This document shows, piece after piece, positions 41,897-52,200 of a stretch of 64,000 nucleotides of DNA. Origin of the DNA: an uncultured Bacteroidales bacterium. Its GTDB lineage: Bacteria > Bacteroidota > Bacteroidia > Bacteroidales > Paludibacteraceae. Made by a program: the position numbers and the translations under genes. The notes below the pieces were generated by a model that was not told the origin of the DNA, did no database searches, and was given only the letters and a program-made list of their open reading frames with translations. The number at the start of each line of letters is the position of its first letter. Positions within the stretch are counted from its first letter, which is position 1. The stretch spans positions 65,957 through 129,956 of the forward strand of contig CALCUH010000010.1 of NCBI GenBank assembly GCA_937907165.1, in the 5' to 3' direction.

Positions 41897-42209
41897 AGCG
41901 AGATTACATAAGTTATTGCTCAACGCAATCGCGGCATATAAAAAAATCCTGAGTTCTTGTAAAATTGGTCCGGAGGAAAATGTGCTCCGAATCCTCCTAC
42001 ATGAATTTGAAATGTCCGAAGATGAGTACCGCGAAATCACGTCTCTCACATACACTGCTTATCGCCACTACGAAGATTGGGCTACTCCGGGCGATTTCAA
42101 GGTCTTCTACGATGCAAAAGAGGCGGTAACATTTGCCAGAAACCACAAGTGGGACGAGGTTATCTGCCGCCAGACAGACGAAGTTATATGGCATAAAAAG
42201 GAGAAATAA
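41889..42209 (+). CDS. Hypothetical protein, 106 aa
   Basis: A helical, acidic protein (NVLRILLHEFEMSEDEYREI) overlaps the preceding methylase by 8 bases. A short C-terminal beta segment follows. No family is recognised. The tight coupling suggests it could be an accessory of the methylase, but that is only positional. Confidence 0.5.
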   Translation: MNEARLHKLLLNAIAAYKKILSSCKIGPEENVLRILLHEFEMSEDEYREITSLTYTAYRHYEDWATPGDFKVFYDAKEAVTFARNHKWDEVICRQTDEVIWHKKEK

Positions 42210-42210
42210 T

Positions 42211-43381
42211 ATGCTGATCCCAAAACGCATCAAGGTCGGATTCAACGCCAGAAAAGATACCTATACGCAAAAACTTGCCTATATCATCTATTATGATGAA
42301 CAAGGCGTACTCCGCAAAGAGGGCTCATGGGAATCTTGGAGAGATAAGAATATCCCTCCCGGAGAATACGACAACGAACCCACAGAGGGATTTGTCCTGA
42401 ACAAAAAAAGTTGGTGGATATAAAAGCGACTGGAACTTCCGCGACGCATACGTTCGCGTCTATGATCCTCGCGGATTTGAATTCGAGATCACCGTCCCGA
42501 ATCTCCTGTACATTCTTGAACACACCAGCTCGATCAAAGGAAAAGGACTTGACGGCGAATTTGTGTACGCATGGGACGGCAAAGACCTATTATTGCTCCC
42601 CACCTCTGCACCCGAATATCAGCGAGAACTTGACCTTAGCGAGAAAATCTATAACGCAGATAAAATCAAGGCGAAGGATTTGAAGGTCGGTAATGTGTAT
42701 CTCACCCGCGATAACGACGAACTGATCTATCTTGGAAAATTTGACCATTACTGCCCCGGATACACAGTCGAAGACAAATGGTTCCCGGCATATCGTCAAA
42801 TGGTTAAATATGCAAACGGCATAGGAAAAATTCTATATGACAAGAAGTTTCACAATTCTTTGTATCTAAGCGATATCAATTGTGTTGAATATGACTTTGG
42901 CGTATACAACATCGACGGGAAATATTTCTGGTTCAAAAAACGCGGAAAGGGTATCCTTTCTGGGAAATCAATCTCCGCCCTTAAATTAGTATCCGCGCTG
43001 GGCACAGCCGCAGACGATGAAGAACTTGCCGAAGGAATGCGGATGATAGCCACGCTCGACTCTTTTTCTCCTCCGGACGAAACAAAAACGGAATATGAAT
43101 ATCTTTCTGAGGCAGAAATTAACAACCTCTTTGCTCATCAGAAAAGCTTCGATCTCCATTATATCGATCAAACCGGTAATGTGGACTACATTAGTATAGA
43201 TTATCGGTATGCGCGTACCGGGTTCGGTGAAGACTCACATTACAGTTGGAGGCGCGGGTGGAACGGACCTGTTATCAACTCCGATGCACAAAGCCTCATC
43301 ACCGAATTTCACCCTCTGAAAAGCAAAACGCAATATCTGGCTAACGGAAATGTATTTAGAAAGGATGAATACTATAAATGA
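42211..43381 (+). pseudogene. Frameshifted phage protein of unknown function
   Basis: ATG 42211 follows AAAAGGAGA. The first frame ends at 42423 just after VLNKKSWWI. Removing one base from the A7 run at 42403-42409 joins it to VGGYKSDWNFRDAYVRVYDP, and the frame then runs on to 43381, giving about 390 residues. The downstream frame has no start of its own nearby, so these are one gene. The protein shows repeated beta-rich segments but no recognised domain. This is the third single-base excess in a homopolymer in this window. Confidence 0.7.
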
Positions 43382-43791
43382 CAAACGATGAAAGAATCAT
43401 CTCCCTGAAAGCGGAGGTCACAAAACGCTGCAAAGAACTGAGCGAAGTCAAGCGTTTCTCGCCCATTACGTCCTGTACTCTCACTATAGACGGGACGACC
43501 TACAACCTTCATACCCTGAATGAGAATGAACTTGTGTACATAGCCTGTAAGCTCGATTCCCTCCTGACGTCGCTGCGCGATATGCACTTTACCGCTCCGC
43601 TCATTCTCTCCGGATTCGACGTCGAAGATTGGTTAGACGATATTCGCTCATTCTTGACGCGAATGACTGTCAACCGCAAAAAGAAGGAGTTGAAAACCCT
43701 CGAAGCTCAGCTCGATTCCTTGCTTTCCAAGGACAAGAAAACAGAACTTGACTTGAATAACATCGAAGCCGCACTTTCGATTCTTGCATGA
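43378..43791 (+). CDS. Coiled-coil hypothetical protein
   Basis: The 137-residue protein ends in a clear coiled coil (KKKELKTLEAQLDSLLSKDK, then ELDLNNIEAAL). It overlaps the preceding gene by 4 bases. The function is unknown. Confidence 0.5.
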   Translation: MTNDERIISLKAEVTKRCKELSEVKRFSPITSCTLTIDGTTYNLHTLNENELVYIACKLDSLLTSLRDMHFTAPLILSGFDVEDWLDDIRSFLTRMTVNRKKKELKTLEAQLDSLLSKDKKTELDLNNIEAALSILA

Positions 43792-43844
43792 ATATAGGGT
43801 CAGTCATTGGATAATAATGACTCATCGAATCACGGAGGTTAACT

Positions 43845-44018
43845 ATGGACTTGCCGAAAGTCAAAGTCAAGATTTTCTATGGCGATACAGAGATCGCCAA
43901 AAACAACCTAAAAAATCTGTCCGTTCGTAATACGAGCGTTGACCGTATTGTGAACGACGTGGTAAAACGGAACCGAAGCAACACTGCCTCTCGGAATACC
44001 ACAAGAGAAAGCGCATGA
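43845..44018 (+). CDS. Small basic protein whose stop lies in a terminator
   Basis: ATG 43845 follows CACGGAGGT. The 57-residue product is basic in its second half (VVKRNRSNTASRNTTR). The last codons and TGA stop form the left stem and loop of the terminator at 44010-44032. A ribosome reaching the stop would sit on the hairpin. No family is recognised. Confidence 0.5.
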   Translation: MDLPKVKVKIFYGDTEIAKNNLKNLSVRNTSVDRIVNDVVKRNRSNTASRNTTRESA

Positions 44019-44032
44019 AAATGCGCTTTTTT
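44010..44032 (+). terminator. Rho-independent terminator overlapping a stop codon
   Basis: AGCGCAT (44010-44016), loop GAAA, ATGCGCT (44021-44027), then six T. It ends the long rightward operon immediately before the integrase promoter. Confidence 0.88.
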
Positions 44033-44062
44033 CGACCCTGAATAATTTGTGCAATATGCCAT

Positions 44063-44091
44063 TTGACAATGTCGAAATCGCGCAGTATAAT
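44063..44091 (+). promoter_or_regulatory. Consensus promoter of the integrase
   Basis: TTGACA at 44063-44068 and TATAAT at 44086-44091 with a 17-bp spacer. Directly downstream lie GAAGGAGGTG and the integrase start. Together with the terminator just upstream it makes the integrase independently transcribed. Confidence 0.85.
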
Positions 44092-44133
44092 AATAACAGG
44101 AGTGAGAAGATTCGATGAAGGAGGTGCGATGGT

Positions 44134-45696
44134 ATGAAAACGTATAAACTTAGTCAGCTTGTTCCTGACGATCCATACACAAAGATCTTGATTGACGGTA
44201 CTGCAGACACCGATGATATGGGTAATTACCTTGTCAATGTTGGGTATATCCGCGTTTCAACAGACAGACAGGCGGAATCCGGATATGGTTTGGAAATACA
44301 GGAAAGGGACATCCTTTCCTATTGCCGCAGAAATGAGTTTTCCAATCTTCTACTGTTTACAGACGACGGTTATACCGGAACAAACATGGATCGTCCTGCC
44401 TTACAGGGCATTATCTCCATGATTACAGACTTCAACGAGGGTAAGTCAAATTTACGTGTGAACTCTATGATTATTCCACGCATTGACCGCCTTGGAAGAA
44501 CGCTGCTCGGCACCTTGCAGTTCATTCAAGACTATATCGTCGCAAAAGAAGACAGTAAAAACAGCACCGTCAATCAGAACAAAGAGGATATCAACTTTAT
44601 CTCCGTATCGGAAAACTACTGTCGAATCGAGCGCAGCAACCCGCAGGGGAAATTTCTGCTGATGCTCTTTGCTTCCCTTGCGGAGTTTGATCGAGACCTG
44701 ATCGTGGAAAAGCTCAAACGAGGCAGAACCGCAAGAGTCGCTTCCGGCAAATGGATCGGCGGAGGAAACATCCCTTACGGTTATCGGTATGACAAAACTC
44801 GCGGAACGCTTGTTGTCGAGCCGGAAGAAGCCGCAAAAATCAAAGAGCTGTTTCGACTCTATATCGAAGAAAAAATGTCTCCCCAGAAGATCGCGGATCG
44901 TCTCGGTTTCAAAAGCGACGGTGTCGTAACCGCTATTCTTAAGCGTAAATCTCTGACGGGCTGCATCGTATTTCGCGGCAAAGAATACGCCGGTGAGCAT
45001 GAAGCAATCATTCCCCTTGAGCGATGGGAAGAAGCACAGAATGAGCTCAAAAAACGAAGCGTAATCCGAAGTGATTCTCATTATCTGCTGACAGGGCTTC
45101 TTGTGTGCGGCGAATGTGGTGCAAAGATGAGGTATCAGAAATGGGGAAACTCAGGTGAATGTAAGATCGTATGCTATTCACGGCAACCGTCAAAGCCTTA
45201 TCTGGTAAAAGACCTTGACTGCCCGAATGCGAAATTCTGGCAAAGCGATATAGAAAGTGCGGTGCTAAACTCACTTTTTGAAATGTCGTACCTGTCGGAT
45301 GAGAAACAAACCAAAACACCGTCGCGTTTCGATACGGCTGCATCATTGGCAGCTCAAATTGCGGGCGAAAAGAAGAAGCTCTCGCGGTACTATAAACTTT
45401 ATGCCCTGTCCGAAGATGAAGATGACGAAGAGTTAATTGAAAGTATCGAGGACTGCAAAGCTAAAATTCAATCGCTGCAAGCACAGATGGAAAACGAATC
45501 CGAAACCCAAAAAATCGACCACGAAATAACCAAAGCAAAAGAATTGTTGAACAATCTCCAAAGTACATGGGCGTTTATGACTCCCCAAGAGCGCCAAACA
45601 GTGTGTCGAGAGTTAGTCGAATCCGTCATTATCCACAAAGACGGAACCATTGATGTCCATTTAAGGCTACAAAGTTACCTATCTCTCAAAAATTGA
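44134..45696 (+). CDS. int: Large serine recombinase (phage integrase)
   Basis: The 520-residue protein contains the resolvase catalytic domain (VGYIRVSTDRQ with nucleophile S42, IPRIDRLGR, LASLAEFDRDL), a recombinase domain (GKWIGGGNIPYGYR), a zinc ribbon (LLVCGECGAKMRY and a later C), and a C-terminal coiled coil (about 400-470). An N-terminal extension of about 33 residues precedes the catalytic domain. Such enzymes integrate phage DNA at a single attB without host factors. A candidate attP lies 16 bases after the stop. Confidence 0.93.
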   Translation: MKTYKLSQLVPDDPYTKILIDGTADTDDMGNYLVNVGYIRVSTDRQAESGYGLEIQERDILSYCRRNEFSNLLLFTDDGYTGTNMDRPALQGIISMITDFNEGKSNLRVNSMIIPRIDRLGRTLLGTLQFIQDYIVAKEDSKNSTVNQNKEDINFISVSENYCRIERSNPQGKFLLMLFASLAEFDRDLIVEKLKRGRTARVASGKWIGGGNIPYGYRYDKTRGTLVVEPEEAAKIKELFRLYIEEKMSPQKIADRLGFKSDGVVTAILKRKSLTGCIVFRGKEYAGEHEAIIPLERWEEAQNELKKRSVIRSDSHYLLTGLLVCGECGAKMRYQKWGNSGECKIVCYSRQPSKPYLVKDLDCPNAKFWQSDIESAVLNSLFEMSYLSDEKQTKTPSRFDTAASLAAQIAGEKKKLSRYYKLYALSEDEDDEELIESIEDCKAKIQSLQAQMENESETQKIDHEITKAKELLNNLQSTWAFMTPQERQTVCRELVESVIIHKDGTIDVHLRLQSYLSLKN

Positions 45697-45711
45697 AAAC
45701 AAATTCGCGTT

Positions 45712-45755
45712 TTTCGACTTCCAAATATCGTTCCCATGATATGCGAAAGTCGAAA
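45712..45755. other. Candidate attP site
   Basis: An imperfect 44-bp palindrome: TTTCGACT (45712-45719) with AGTCGAAA (45748-45755), and nested ATATC (45725-45729) with GATAT (45738-45742). The centre falls in GTTCCCAT, with central dinucleotide CC. Serine-integrase attP sites are about 50 bp, imperfectly palindromic and next to int, which fits. It could instead be an operator or a weak terminator. Confidence 0.5.
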
Positions 45756-45774
45756 CAATCGAAAGGAGCATATC

Positions 45775-46326
45775 ATGACCCGCAAACAAGCACTTCTTGC
45801 CGCCATGCAAATTCTATCCACAGACCCGGAATACATAGAAATTTCCATTCGTCTTCAGGAAATCTATGACGATCTGCCGCTGATGCACTGGAATGATAAA
45901 TCCATTCACGACTCCGTACAACAATTCGTCATTGACAACGGAAGAACTCCGACCGTATCCGATTTCGACCACGCCGGATTGCCGCCACACACTGTAATTA
46001 AACGGAAATACGGAATAAACTTGGCTGAATGGTTGGAAATCAATTATCCAACAAGACACAAATCGTTTGACGAAAAAGTATCTCCGTACATCAAGGCGTT
46101 TATCGAAGATTATAACCGCATACGACCCAAAACGCAACAAGAATTTGAACTGCGCCGGAGTAAAGGGGTTGTATGCTATCAAACCATCATGAAATACTGT
46201 CACGTTTCATCGTGGGCAGAAGTAATCAAAACGTTAAATCTGCCTGATTACCGAGAATCAGCCAAAGCAAAACGACATGTTAAAGTTGTAGTACGAGTTC
46301 ACGCAGATATCAGGAACGGTAAATAA
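45775..46326 (+). CDS. Hypothetical protein next to integrase, helix-turn-helix-like repeats
   Basis: ATG 45775 follows GAAAGGAGC, giving 183 residues. Two helical units (RTPTVSDFDHAGLPPHTVIK and RRSKGVVCYQTIMKYCHVSS) look like helix-turn-helix elements, and the C-terminus is strongly basic. A DNA-binding role is likely. Its position beside int and the candidate attP makes a recombination directionality factor conceivable. Confidence 0.5.
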   Translation: MTRKQALLAAMQILSTDPEYIEISIRLQEIYDDLPLMHWNDKSIHDSVQQFVIDNGRTPTVSDFDHAGLPPHTVIKRKYGINLAEWLEINYPTRHKSFDEKVSPYIKAFIEDYNRIRPKTQQEFELRRSKGVVCYQTIMKYCHVSSWAEVIKTLNLPDYRESAKAKRHVKVVVRVHADIRNGK

Positions 46327-46333
46327 TGCTGTC

Positions 46334-46377
46334 AAAAAAAAAGAGGATGCCACACATTTAAGTGTGTGGCATCCTCT
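46334..46377 (-). terminator. Strong terminator between convergent halves of the genome
   Basis: A 15-bp perfect stem (46342-46356 with 46363-46377) and six-base loop. On the minus strand it is followed by nine T, so it is an excellent terminator for the lysis and tail operon. On the plus strand the tail is T-poor, so it acts less well for the gene ending at 46326. Confidence 0.92.
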
Positions 46378-46385
46378 CTTCGATT

Positions 46386-46688
46386 TTACTTTCCGACTTC
46401 ATGCACCGTAATTTCGCGCATAAATTCCTCATACTCTGCCGCGGCTTTCTCCGCCGCTTCCCGCGCCCGTTCCACATTTCCATTGTTGTGTCCACCAGTT
46501 AGGGCGTTGCTTGTCACAACGGACAAGTCAAGCGTTGCTCCTATCATATGCAGCGACAGCAGACTTTCCTTCTCACGGAGCTTTGCCTGCCGCTCCGCAG
46601 CCGTGCTTGACCTTTTGACATTGATACCAATAATCGAAACGACAACGGAAAAAATTCCGGTGACAACTGCGCAAATTACTTCCGTCAT
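46386..46688 (-). CDS. Small membrane protein of the lysis cassette
   Basis: ATG 46688 (MTEVICAVVTGIFSVVVSII) begins a 100-residue protein with one N-terminal membrane segment and a charged helical tail. It overlaps the holin gene by 4 bases. This topology fits a second holin, antiholin or spanin-like factor. The exact role is unknown. Confidence 0.65.
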   Translation of the reverse strand: MTEVICAVVTGIFSVVVSIIGINVKRSSTAAERQAKLREKESLLSLHMIGATLDLSVVTSNALTGGHNNGNVERAREAAEKAAAEYEEFMREITVHEVGK

Positions 46689-47011
46689 TCTTGCGCCTCC
46701 GAGTTGTTTACGACTTTCGCCATACCGCACAGTCCATCAATTAGATAACTTACTGCATTCATGTCAACGTCATATTCAATCGTATTGGCGGATGCAGCAA
46801 TCATTTTCATCACCCATTCTTTGCGATCTGCTCCGTTGTCGAACAGGAGTTCAGCCTCGGACATATACGCCATAACCAGATTCAATAACGCGCCCCAGTT
46901 TCTGGCTTTGGTCTCTTTCCGAACGTACTCGACCAGTTTGATAACAAGCGGAATAGTTGTTGCCAGACCGGTGATGATCGCTATGATATACTCAACCCAT
47001 CTCGTCTCCAT
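46685..47011 (-). CDS. Phage holin, LLH family
   Basis: The 108-residue protein has an N-terminal membrane segment (YIIAIITGLATTIPLVIKLV) then amphipathic helices (WGALLNLVMAYMSEAELLF, NGADRKEWVMKMI), the pattern of the LLH holin family. Holins open the membrane so that lysin reaches the wall. It overlaps the genes on both sides. Confidence 0.8.
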   Translation of the reverse strand: METRWVEYIIAIITGLATTIPLVIKLVEYVRKETKARNWGALLNLVMAYMSEAELLFDNGADRKEWVMKMIAASANTIEYDVDMNAVSYLIDGLCGMAKVVNNSEAQE

Positions 47012-47333
47012 GATGATTACCCTCCATGTTCATATTGTTTCCGAGTATACTATTGTCGTAGTCGGGAATGTAATTTTGTTTTATCTTTGTGTTGTTCAGG
47101 AACGCCTGTGATAACAGATAGGCGACCGTTCCGCATGAAAACGGTAGTGCCAGATATACCATCAACGGCTCGAACGTATTCAGATTGTCAGGAGTAAAAA
47201 TCAACTGACAGGTACAGATTGCCATGCCGAACACACCACCTGCCATCCAGCAGCCGAGCAACGTGGAAACCAATTGCTTTGAATACTGTTTCGCTGTTAC
47301 AGCCCGTTTCTTGAGTTTCTTATTCGTTGCCAT
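46992..47333 (-). CDS. Two-helix membrane protein, holin-associated
   Basis: The 113-residue protein has a basic N-terminus and two membrane segments (about 22-45 and 54-78) with a polar C-terminal tail rich in Asn. It lies between lysin and holin and overlaps the holin by 20 bases. A holin or antiholin function is likely from position. Confidence 0.6.
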   Translation of the reverse strand: MATNKKLKKRAVTAKQYSKQLVSTLLGCWMAGGVFGMAICTCQLIFTPDNLNTFEPLMVYLALPFSCGTVAYLLSQAFLNNTKIKQNYIPDYDNSILGNNMNMEGNHHGDEMG

Positions 47334-47349
47334 GCAAAAACTCCTTCGA

Positions 47350-49212
47350 TCAGAACACGATCAGGTTATTAACTGACCTATTCTCCGACGTGTTTGTAAC
47401 ATTGCTACCATTGTATTTAACAAACGCGCTACCGCCGCCGTCAATTGCAATCACGTCGTCGAAGCCTTCGCAGCGAACCTTCTTCCAGAATTCCATCCCA
47501 TAGATGAAGTTCTTGCTCGACGTCTTCCCGGTAATAATCCAGATTTCTCCGTCTCGCAGCCCGATCCAAGTGCGATACGCAGCCCCCATACACGATTCGT
47601 CAAATCCTTGTGATTTAACGTAGCTGTAATAATCGACATCATCTCCGTGACGAATAGTTGGTACGCCCGAGATAGCATATTTGCATCCAGACGCAGGCTC
47701 CGATACGTCATCGATGTACGGTACTCCGCTTGACGGCACAATCAGGGTAGACACCAGACGCCCTCCCTTGTACTGAGGTGTCTGATTGCTGTTACAGCCA
47801 TATCTTAGTTTACCGCCGGACGTATATCGGTCTAAATACTTGCGAGCCTGCTTCGGGATGTCGTCATCATTACAGTCGCACACCAGATTCCCGACGGGTA
47901 ATGTAAATTTTTCGCCGGATTCCGAAACAAAATACGCAAAGAATCCGCCATTTCCGTAACTGGCATACGGTGCGGATCTCTTTGGCTTGTCGAAATATTT
48001 GATCTGGAAATTTCTGGCTCGCATAAACGTTAACCCGTCATGCGTATACTTGTCCGCATGTGACTTAGATGCAATCTCGGCTATTTTTGCGGTCTCGGAA
48101 CAATCTAAGATAGCGCCTTCGTTTTTAATCCCAAGATACGGCGTCGGATCGACCGATACTCCGTTTTTGCGCACTTCAAAATGGCAATGTCTGCCGTTCA
48201 CGTTTGCGGGGACACAATATCCGGTATAGCCCTCAATTCCGATTACGTCACCAACCTTTACGCGCTGCCCGGTCTTTACCGCACGGCATTCCATGTGGCA
48301 CATAAATACCTGCAGGCCATTGTCACAATCGAGCCGGACGTAATTTCCCCATTCCCAAGTGCGGTTGGATTTGTCGGTAATCATAGTGGAATTTCCAATC
48401 ACGCCGTTAGCCGGAGCTACGATAATCTTGCTTCCTCGTCCGCATAAGTCAATGCCATTATGATATTCACGTTTGCCATTCAACGTGCGATATCCAAACC
48501 GTGAAACCAGTTCTGCATCTGTCTTATACGGTAGATATAGCTTCTGTTTGCTTATTGTCATTTCGTTATCCTCCTGAGTTTGCGTGAAGTAGCCGTAGCT
48601 AAGATCAACATCTCCTTGAATTCCGTTGATCTTACCCTTATCCGTAAACTGCCAGATCATTGGATGCCCGTGCTGCGTCGGCACCTGAGAATCCGGAACC
48701 GTATACCCCGTACAGCGAGAACCGGAAAAGTCACACCACTTTGCCAACCATAGCGGATACTTCTTAAGTTCCGCGTAATTCGTCATATTTGTGATGTAAT
48801 TCTCGTTGAGGTAAAGACCTGCCGTATATCCAGCGGAGATAATCTTATCGCAGAACGTTGTCATAATTTTGGTTCGATCTGCGTTTGTATATGTTACCTT
48901 ATTGCTATTGGCATACCTCTCGGTGTCCTCCTCAAAATCGTAAAAAATTGGGAGATTTATCTTCTTACCATTGAGTACCGAGACGCAAAAGTTTGCTTCC
49001 TTGATCGCGTCGTTAACGTTAAGCGCATAGGAAAACCAGTAAATTCCAACTTGGATACCAGCTTTCGTTGCGCCGTCATAGTATGACAGGAATTGATCGT
49101 CACGCACGGTAGAATACCCTCCGCGCAAGATGGCAAACGAAACCCCGGAAGATTTTACGGAGTTCCAGTCGATTTTGCCGTTATATTTTGACACATCTAT
49201 GCCAGCAATCAT
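47350..49212 (-). CDS. Three-domain endolysin: GH25, M23 and phosphodiester-glycosidase-like
   Basis: ATG 49212 follows AAAGAGGTGATATA and is preferred to the longer frame. Residues 1-210 are a GH25 muramidase (AGIDVSKYNGKIDW, PIFYDFEED, MIWQFTD). Residues about 230-370 are an M23 metallopeptidase (HNGIDLCG, GRHCHFEV). Residues about 430-620 resemble NAGPA-type phosphodiester glycosidases (VIAIDGGGSAFVKYNG, NRSVNNLIVF). The enzyme could cut glycan, peptide and a sugar-phosphate decoration of the wall. Confidence 0.88.
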   Translation of the reverse strand: MIAGIDVSKYNGKIDWNSVKSSGVSFAILRGGYSTVRDDQFLSYYDGATKAGIQVGIYWFSYALNVNDAIKEANFCVSVLNGKKINLPIFYDFEEDTERYANSNKVTYTNADRTKIMTTFCDKIISAGYTAGLYLNENYITNMTNYAELKKYPLWLAKWCDFSGSRCTGYTVPDSQVPTQHGHPMIWQFTDKGKINGIQGDVDLSYGYFTQTQEDNEMTISKQKLYLPYKTDAELVSRFGYRTLNGKREYHNGIDLCGRGSKIIVAPANGVIGNSTMITDKSNRTWEWGNYVRLDCDNGLQVFMCHMECRAVKTGQRVKVGDVIGIEGYTGYCVPANVNGRHCHFEVRKNGVSVDPTPYLGIKNEGAILDCSETAKIAEIASKSHADKYTHDGLTFMRARNFQIKYFDKPKRSAPYASYGNGGFFAYFVSESGEKFTLPVGNLVCDCNDDDIPKQARKYLDRYTSGGKLRYGCNSNQTPQYKGGRLVSTLIVPSSGVPYIDDVSEPASGCKYAISGVPTIRHGDDVDYYSYVKSQGFDESCMGAAYRTWIGLRDGEIWIITGKTSSKNFIYGMEFWKKVRCEGFDDVIAIDGGGSAFVKYNGSNVTNTSENRSVNNLIVF

Positions 49213-49236
49213 TATATCACCTCTTTCGTTATCGTT

Positions 49237-49262
49237 GTCCCGCGTCACAAACGACGCGGGAC
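49237..49262 (-). promoter_or_regulatory. 10-bp hairpin upstream of lysin
   Basis: GTCCCGCGTC (49237-49246) and GACGCGGGAC (49253-49262) form a perfect 10-bp stem with a 6-base loop between the fibre stop and the lysin RBS. No T-run follows on the minus strand, so it is more likely an mRNA-stability or processing element than a terminator. Confidence 0.6.
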
Positions 49263-49268
49263 TTTGCA

Positions 49269-52200
49269 TCAAATGCAGAACCCGACAGCAACCCCAAAAT
49301 CATATGTGGCATCGTAGACGGGGCTCGCACTACCGTTTTCGGTTACCGAACGGAAAAACCCGGAATTTGATGCAGCAGAACGCAGCCACCACTGACTGCT
49401 TGTCCCACTACCGTATTTGCGCTTCGGCGCGTCGTTCGTACCACGATAGATTTCGTTGTACCTATAGTCTCCCGCTCCGCTCCCGCCGTAGAGTTCATAT
49501 GCTGACGGGATCCAGATGTCTTCTACGGAGGTTTGTACCCCTTGTACCCCACCAGACGAAGACAGCTCCTGTTTCTTCGTGACGCTGACAATGGCGTTAC
49601 GTACATTCAACGGGATTAACGGCTTGATCGTATTCTTAAGATATGCTCTTAACTCAGTTGCTTCCCATCCTCCAGAGCTTGTTTTGGTGGAGTTCATCTT
49701 CCGCGAAGTTACGAGGAGCTCCTTTGCAATCCACGTGATCGCAGCCTTTCCGGAGCCATCCGCCTTGTCGTCGGTATCGAACGCGACGATCTGCATATTG
49801 ATCGTGCCTTCCGCCCCAAGATCAATCGGCTTGTAGTTACCGACTCTGTACGCGGTCTTGTACGCGCCACTCTCTGTGTTGGCTATGATTGTATCCCAAT
49901 CATCCGTAATCTCCGCGTCCAGCGGCTCAAACTGTGCATAGCACGTAGTGTTGCCAGTAATATTCCTCGGCGATGGATTCCATCCACGGAACTCCAGAGA
50001 AGCATTCACCGCACTCACTGGCGTTTCGCCGGTGTAGGAAACTGACGAACCGTAAGCCACACCCGTATTCGTCTGCAGCGTTACGACAGTTCCGGACGAA
50101 TCGTTCACAAACTTAACCGTGTATGTACGTACTGTAGATATAAATGCCGCATATACGTCACGGTCAGCGGTAATGTTTTGAAGGGCATTCGCATTCGCGC
50201 TTCCGCCGTTCATCAGCGACCATCCGTTAAAGCTGTACGTATACTGTGGCGTATCTGCTTTTGTAGGGGTCGATCCAACATAAGTTCCGTTTGAACCGTA
50301 TTCAACAGCCCGAGTGGTTATAAGCGTCGTATCGTTGTAGAAACGCAAACTGTAGCTTCGCAGCGATGGCGTATACGCCGCGTAGACAGATCTTGACTCC
50401 GTTACGTTGATTAACGCATCTGGGTCGGCGTCTCCTCCGTTCGTCAGCGACCACCCAGCGAATGTATATATGTATTGTGCCGTCGGTACTTTTGTCGGGG
50501 TGTCCCCGTCATATGTTGCATCAAAGCCATAAGCTACGTCAACCGAACCAAGCAACACTAAGCCGTTGTAGAAATTCACGGCAGGATCGACATGATCGTA
50601 TGTAACGATTACATTAGGATAACGAGATTGTAGCAAAGCGAGCTCGGAGCCTTTCAGAGACGGCACATACACTCGTCCGGATACTTGCGCGTTCGGCATA
50701 TTATTCCCGTTTTCGTCAAGACCGCGCATAGAATCAAGAATCGTGTACGCAGCCATGGCTTCGCCGATCGTACCAAAGTTCCAGTCGATCCCGATCAACC
50801 GGACACGAGAATTCGCTTCGATGGTTTCTATGATGTCGAGTGAATCGATGGAATTTGATACATTCTCAAGCCTGAGCGTTGTGATATTGTCATATGACGG
50901 CATAACGAATTCTGTGATCGATGGTTGATTCCGGATCGTCAGGTTCGTCACGGTGTCAGGTAGATGCAGCTTTTTCAGGATACCACCATTCGGCAGATTC
51001 AATCCTGTGATTTTAGTGCCGTCAAAGTAGATTTCTTCCACATTGACGCAACCCGAAATGTCAACCGCCTGCACGAGGTTCGGGCAGTTCCGAACATCAA
51101 TGGTTTTAAGCAATACGTTATTGCCAAGCGTCAGCGTAGTCAGATTACCATTTGTATACGACGTATCGCTATCACCTACCTTGATAGCCTGTAGCTTCGT
51201 CGCCATCGAGAAGTCAGCCAGACCAACCTTCAAACCCGACAGGTCTCCCACATCCTTGAGCTGTGAAGCCGAGTAGATGTAGATTTCCGTGTCGTTCACG
51301 TTGTCGAGCGGGCATTCAAGCGTGTAGTCTTCGTTCCGAGCTGCTCTGGTCTGTACAAGATACGAGCCGTACTTGACCGAGGCGTAAACGTCAGCATAGG
51401 GCGTAATCGTGATATCGTCCTTCGCGTAGCCGCGGAGCGTGATGAAATCGGTCAGACTATCCCCGGCGTTATATTTGGAGTCCATATACCGGAATCGATT
51501 ATATAACCACCACTTCCTTTGCTCCGCCTTGGAACCTTGCAGCATTGGCAGATACAGTTCCGTCCCGGTTTCCTCCATCGGAGCGAGGTATTTGAAGTAG
51601 CTGTCTTCATTAAAAATCGCCTCCGACCATTTCGCCTGATGCTCCTCAAACGCCGTCTCCACCTTGTCGTAGCTCAGTTTACCTTGAGACCGTAGCGTCT
51701 GATACATCACCATGATGTCGTCATAGAATGCCTGCCGCAGATTGATCCACAGCACGGACTGTTGACCATTGAATACATCTGCGCCGCCCTCGGTCTGGTC
51801 AACGTCTTCGAGGTTGTATGAGAATGTGAGGGAACCTTCGTTGTTACAATTCTGTTGCTTTTATGACCTGTCCTCTCAGGCGGGAACGGTTCTTCGTGAA
51901 GGGGTCTGATTACCCCTGACCGTTCCTCTCGCGTTTCATATAATGGGATTATAGCGCGAGTTCAGACTGTTGCACCACTGCCGCAGCAGCGCCATTTCGC
52001 TCAGTCGTTGTTGGTGATCTGCAAAAATATTCAGGCGTAAAACCACTGCTTGTCCCCACAGCGTTTTCGTCTTCCCTTGAGAGCGCGGACTATGTTGCAG
52101 TGGCTCATCCCGGTCTGCCGTTCGGCTTCTCCGATAGAATCATAATGCCGAACCTGTCCGTTATCATCTACGGAATACACCTTCCGGGAAGTGGTCTTGC

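Noticed and set aside
42403..42423. Programmed -1 frameshift at the A7 run
   Set aside because: The slippery-looking run would need to move the ribosome +1, not -1, to reach the downstream frame; extra-base error or decay fits better.
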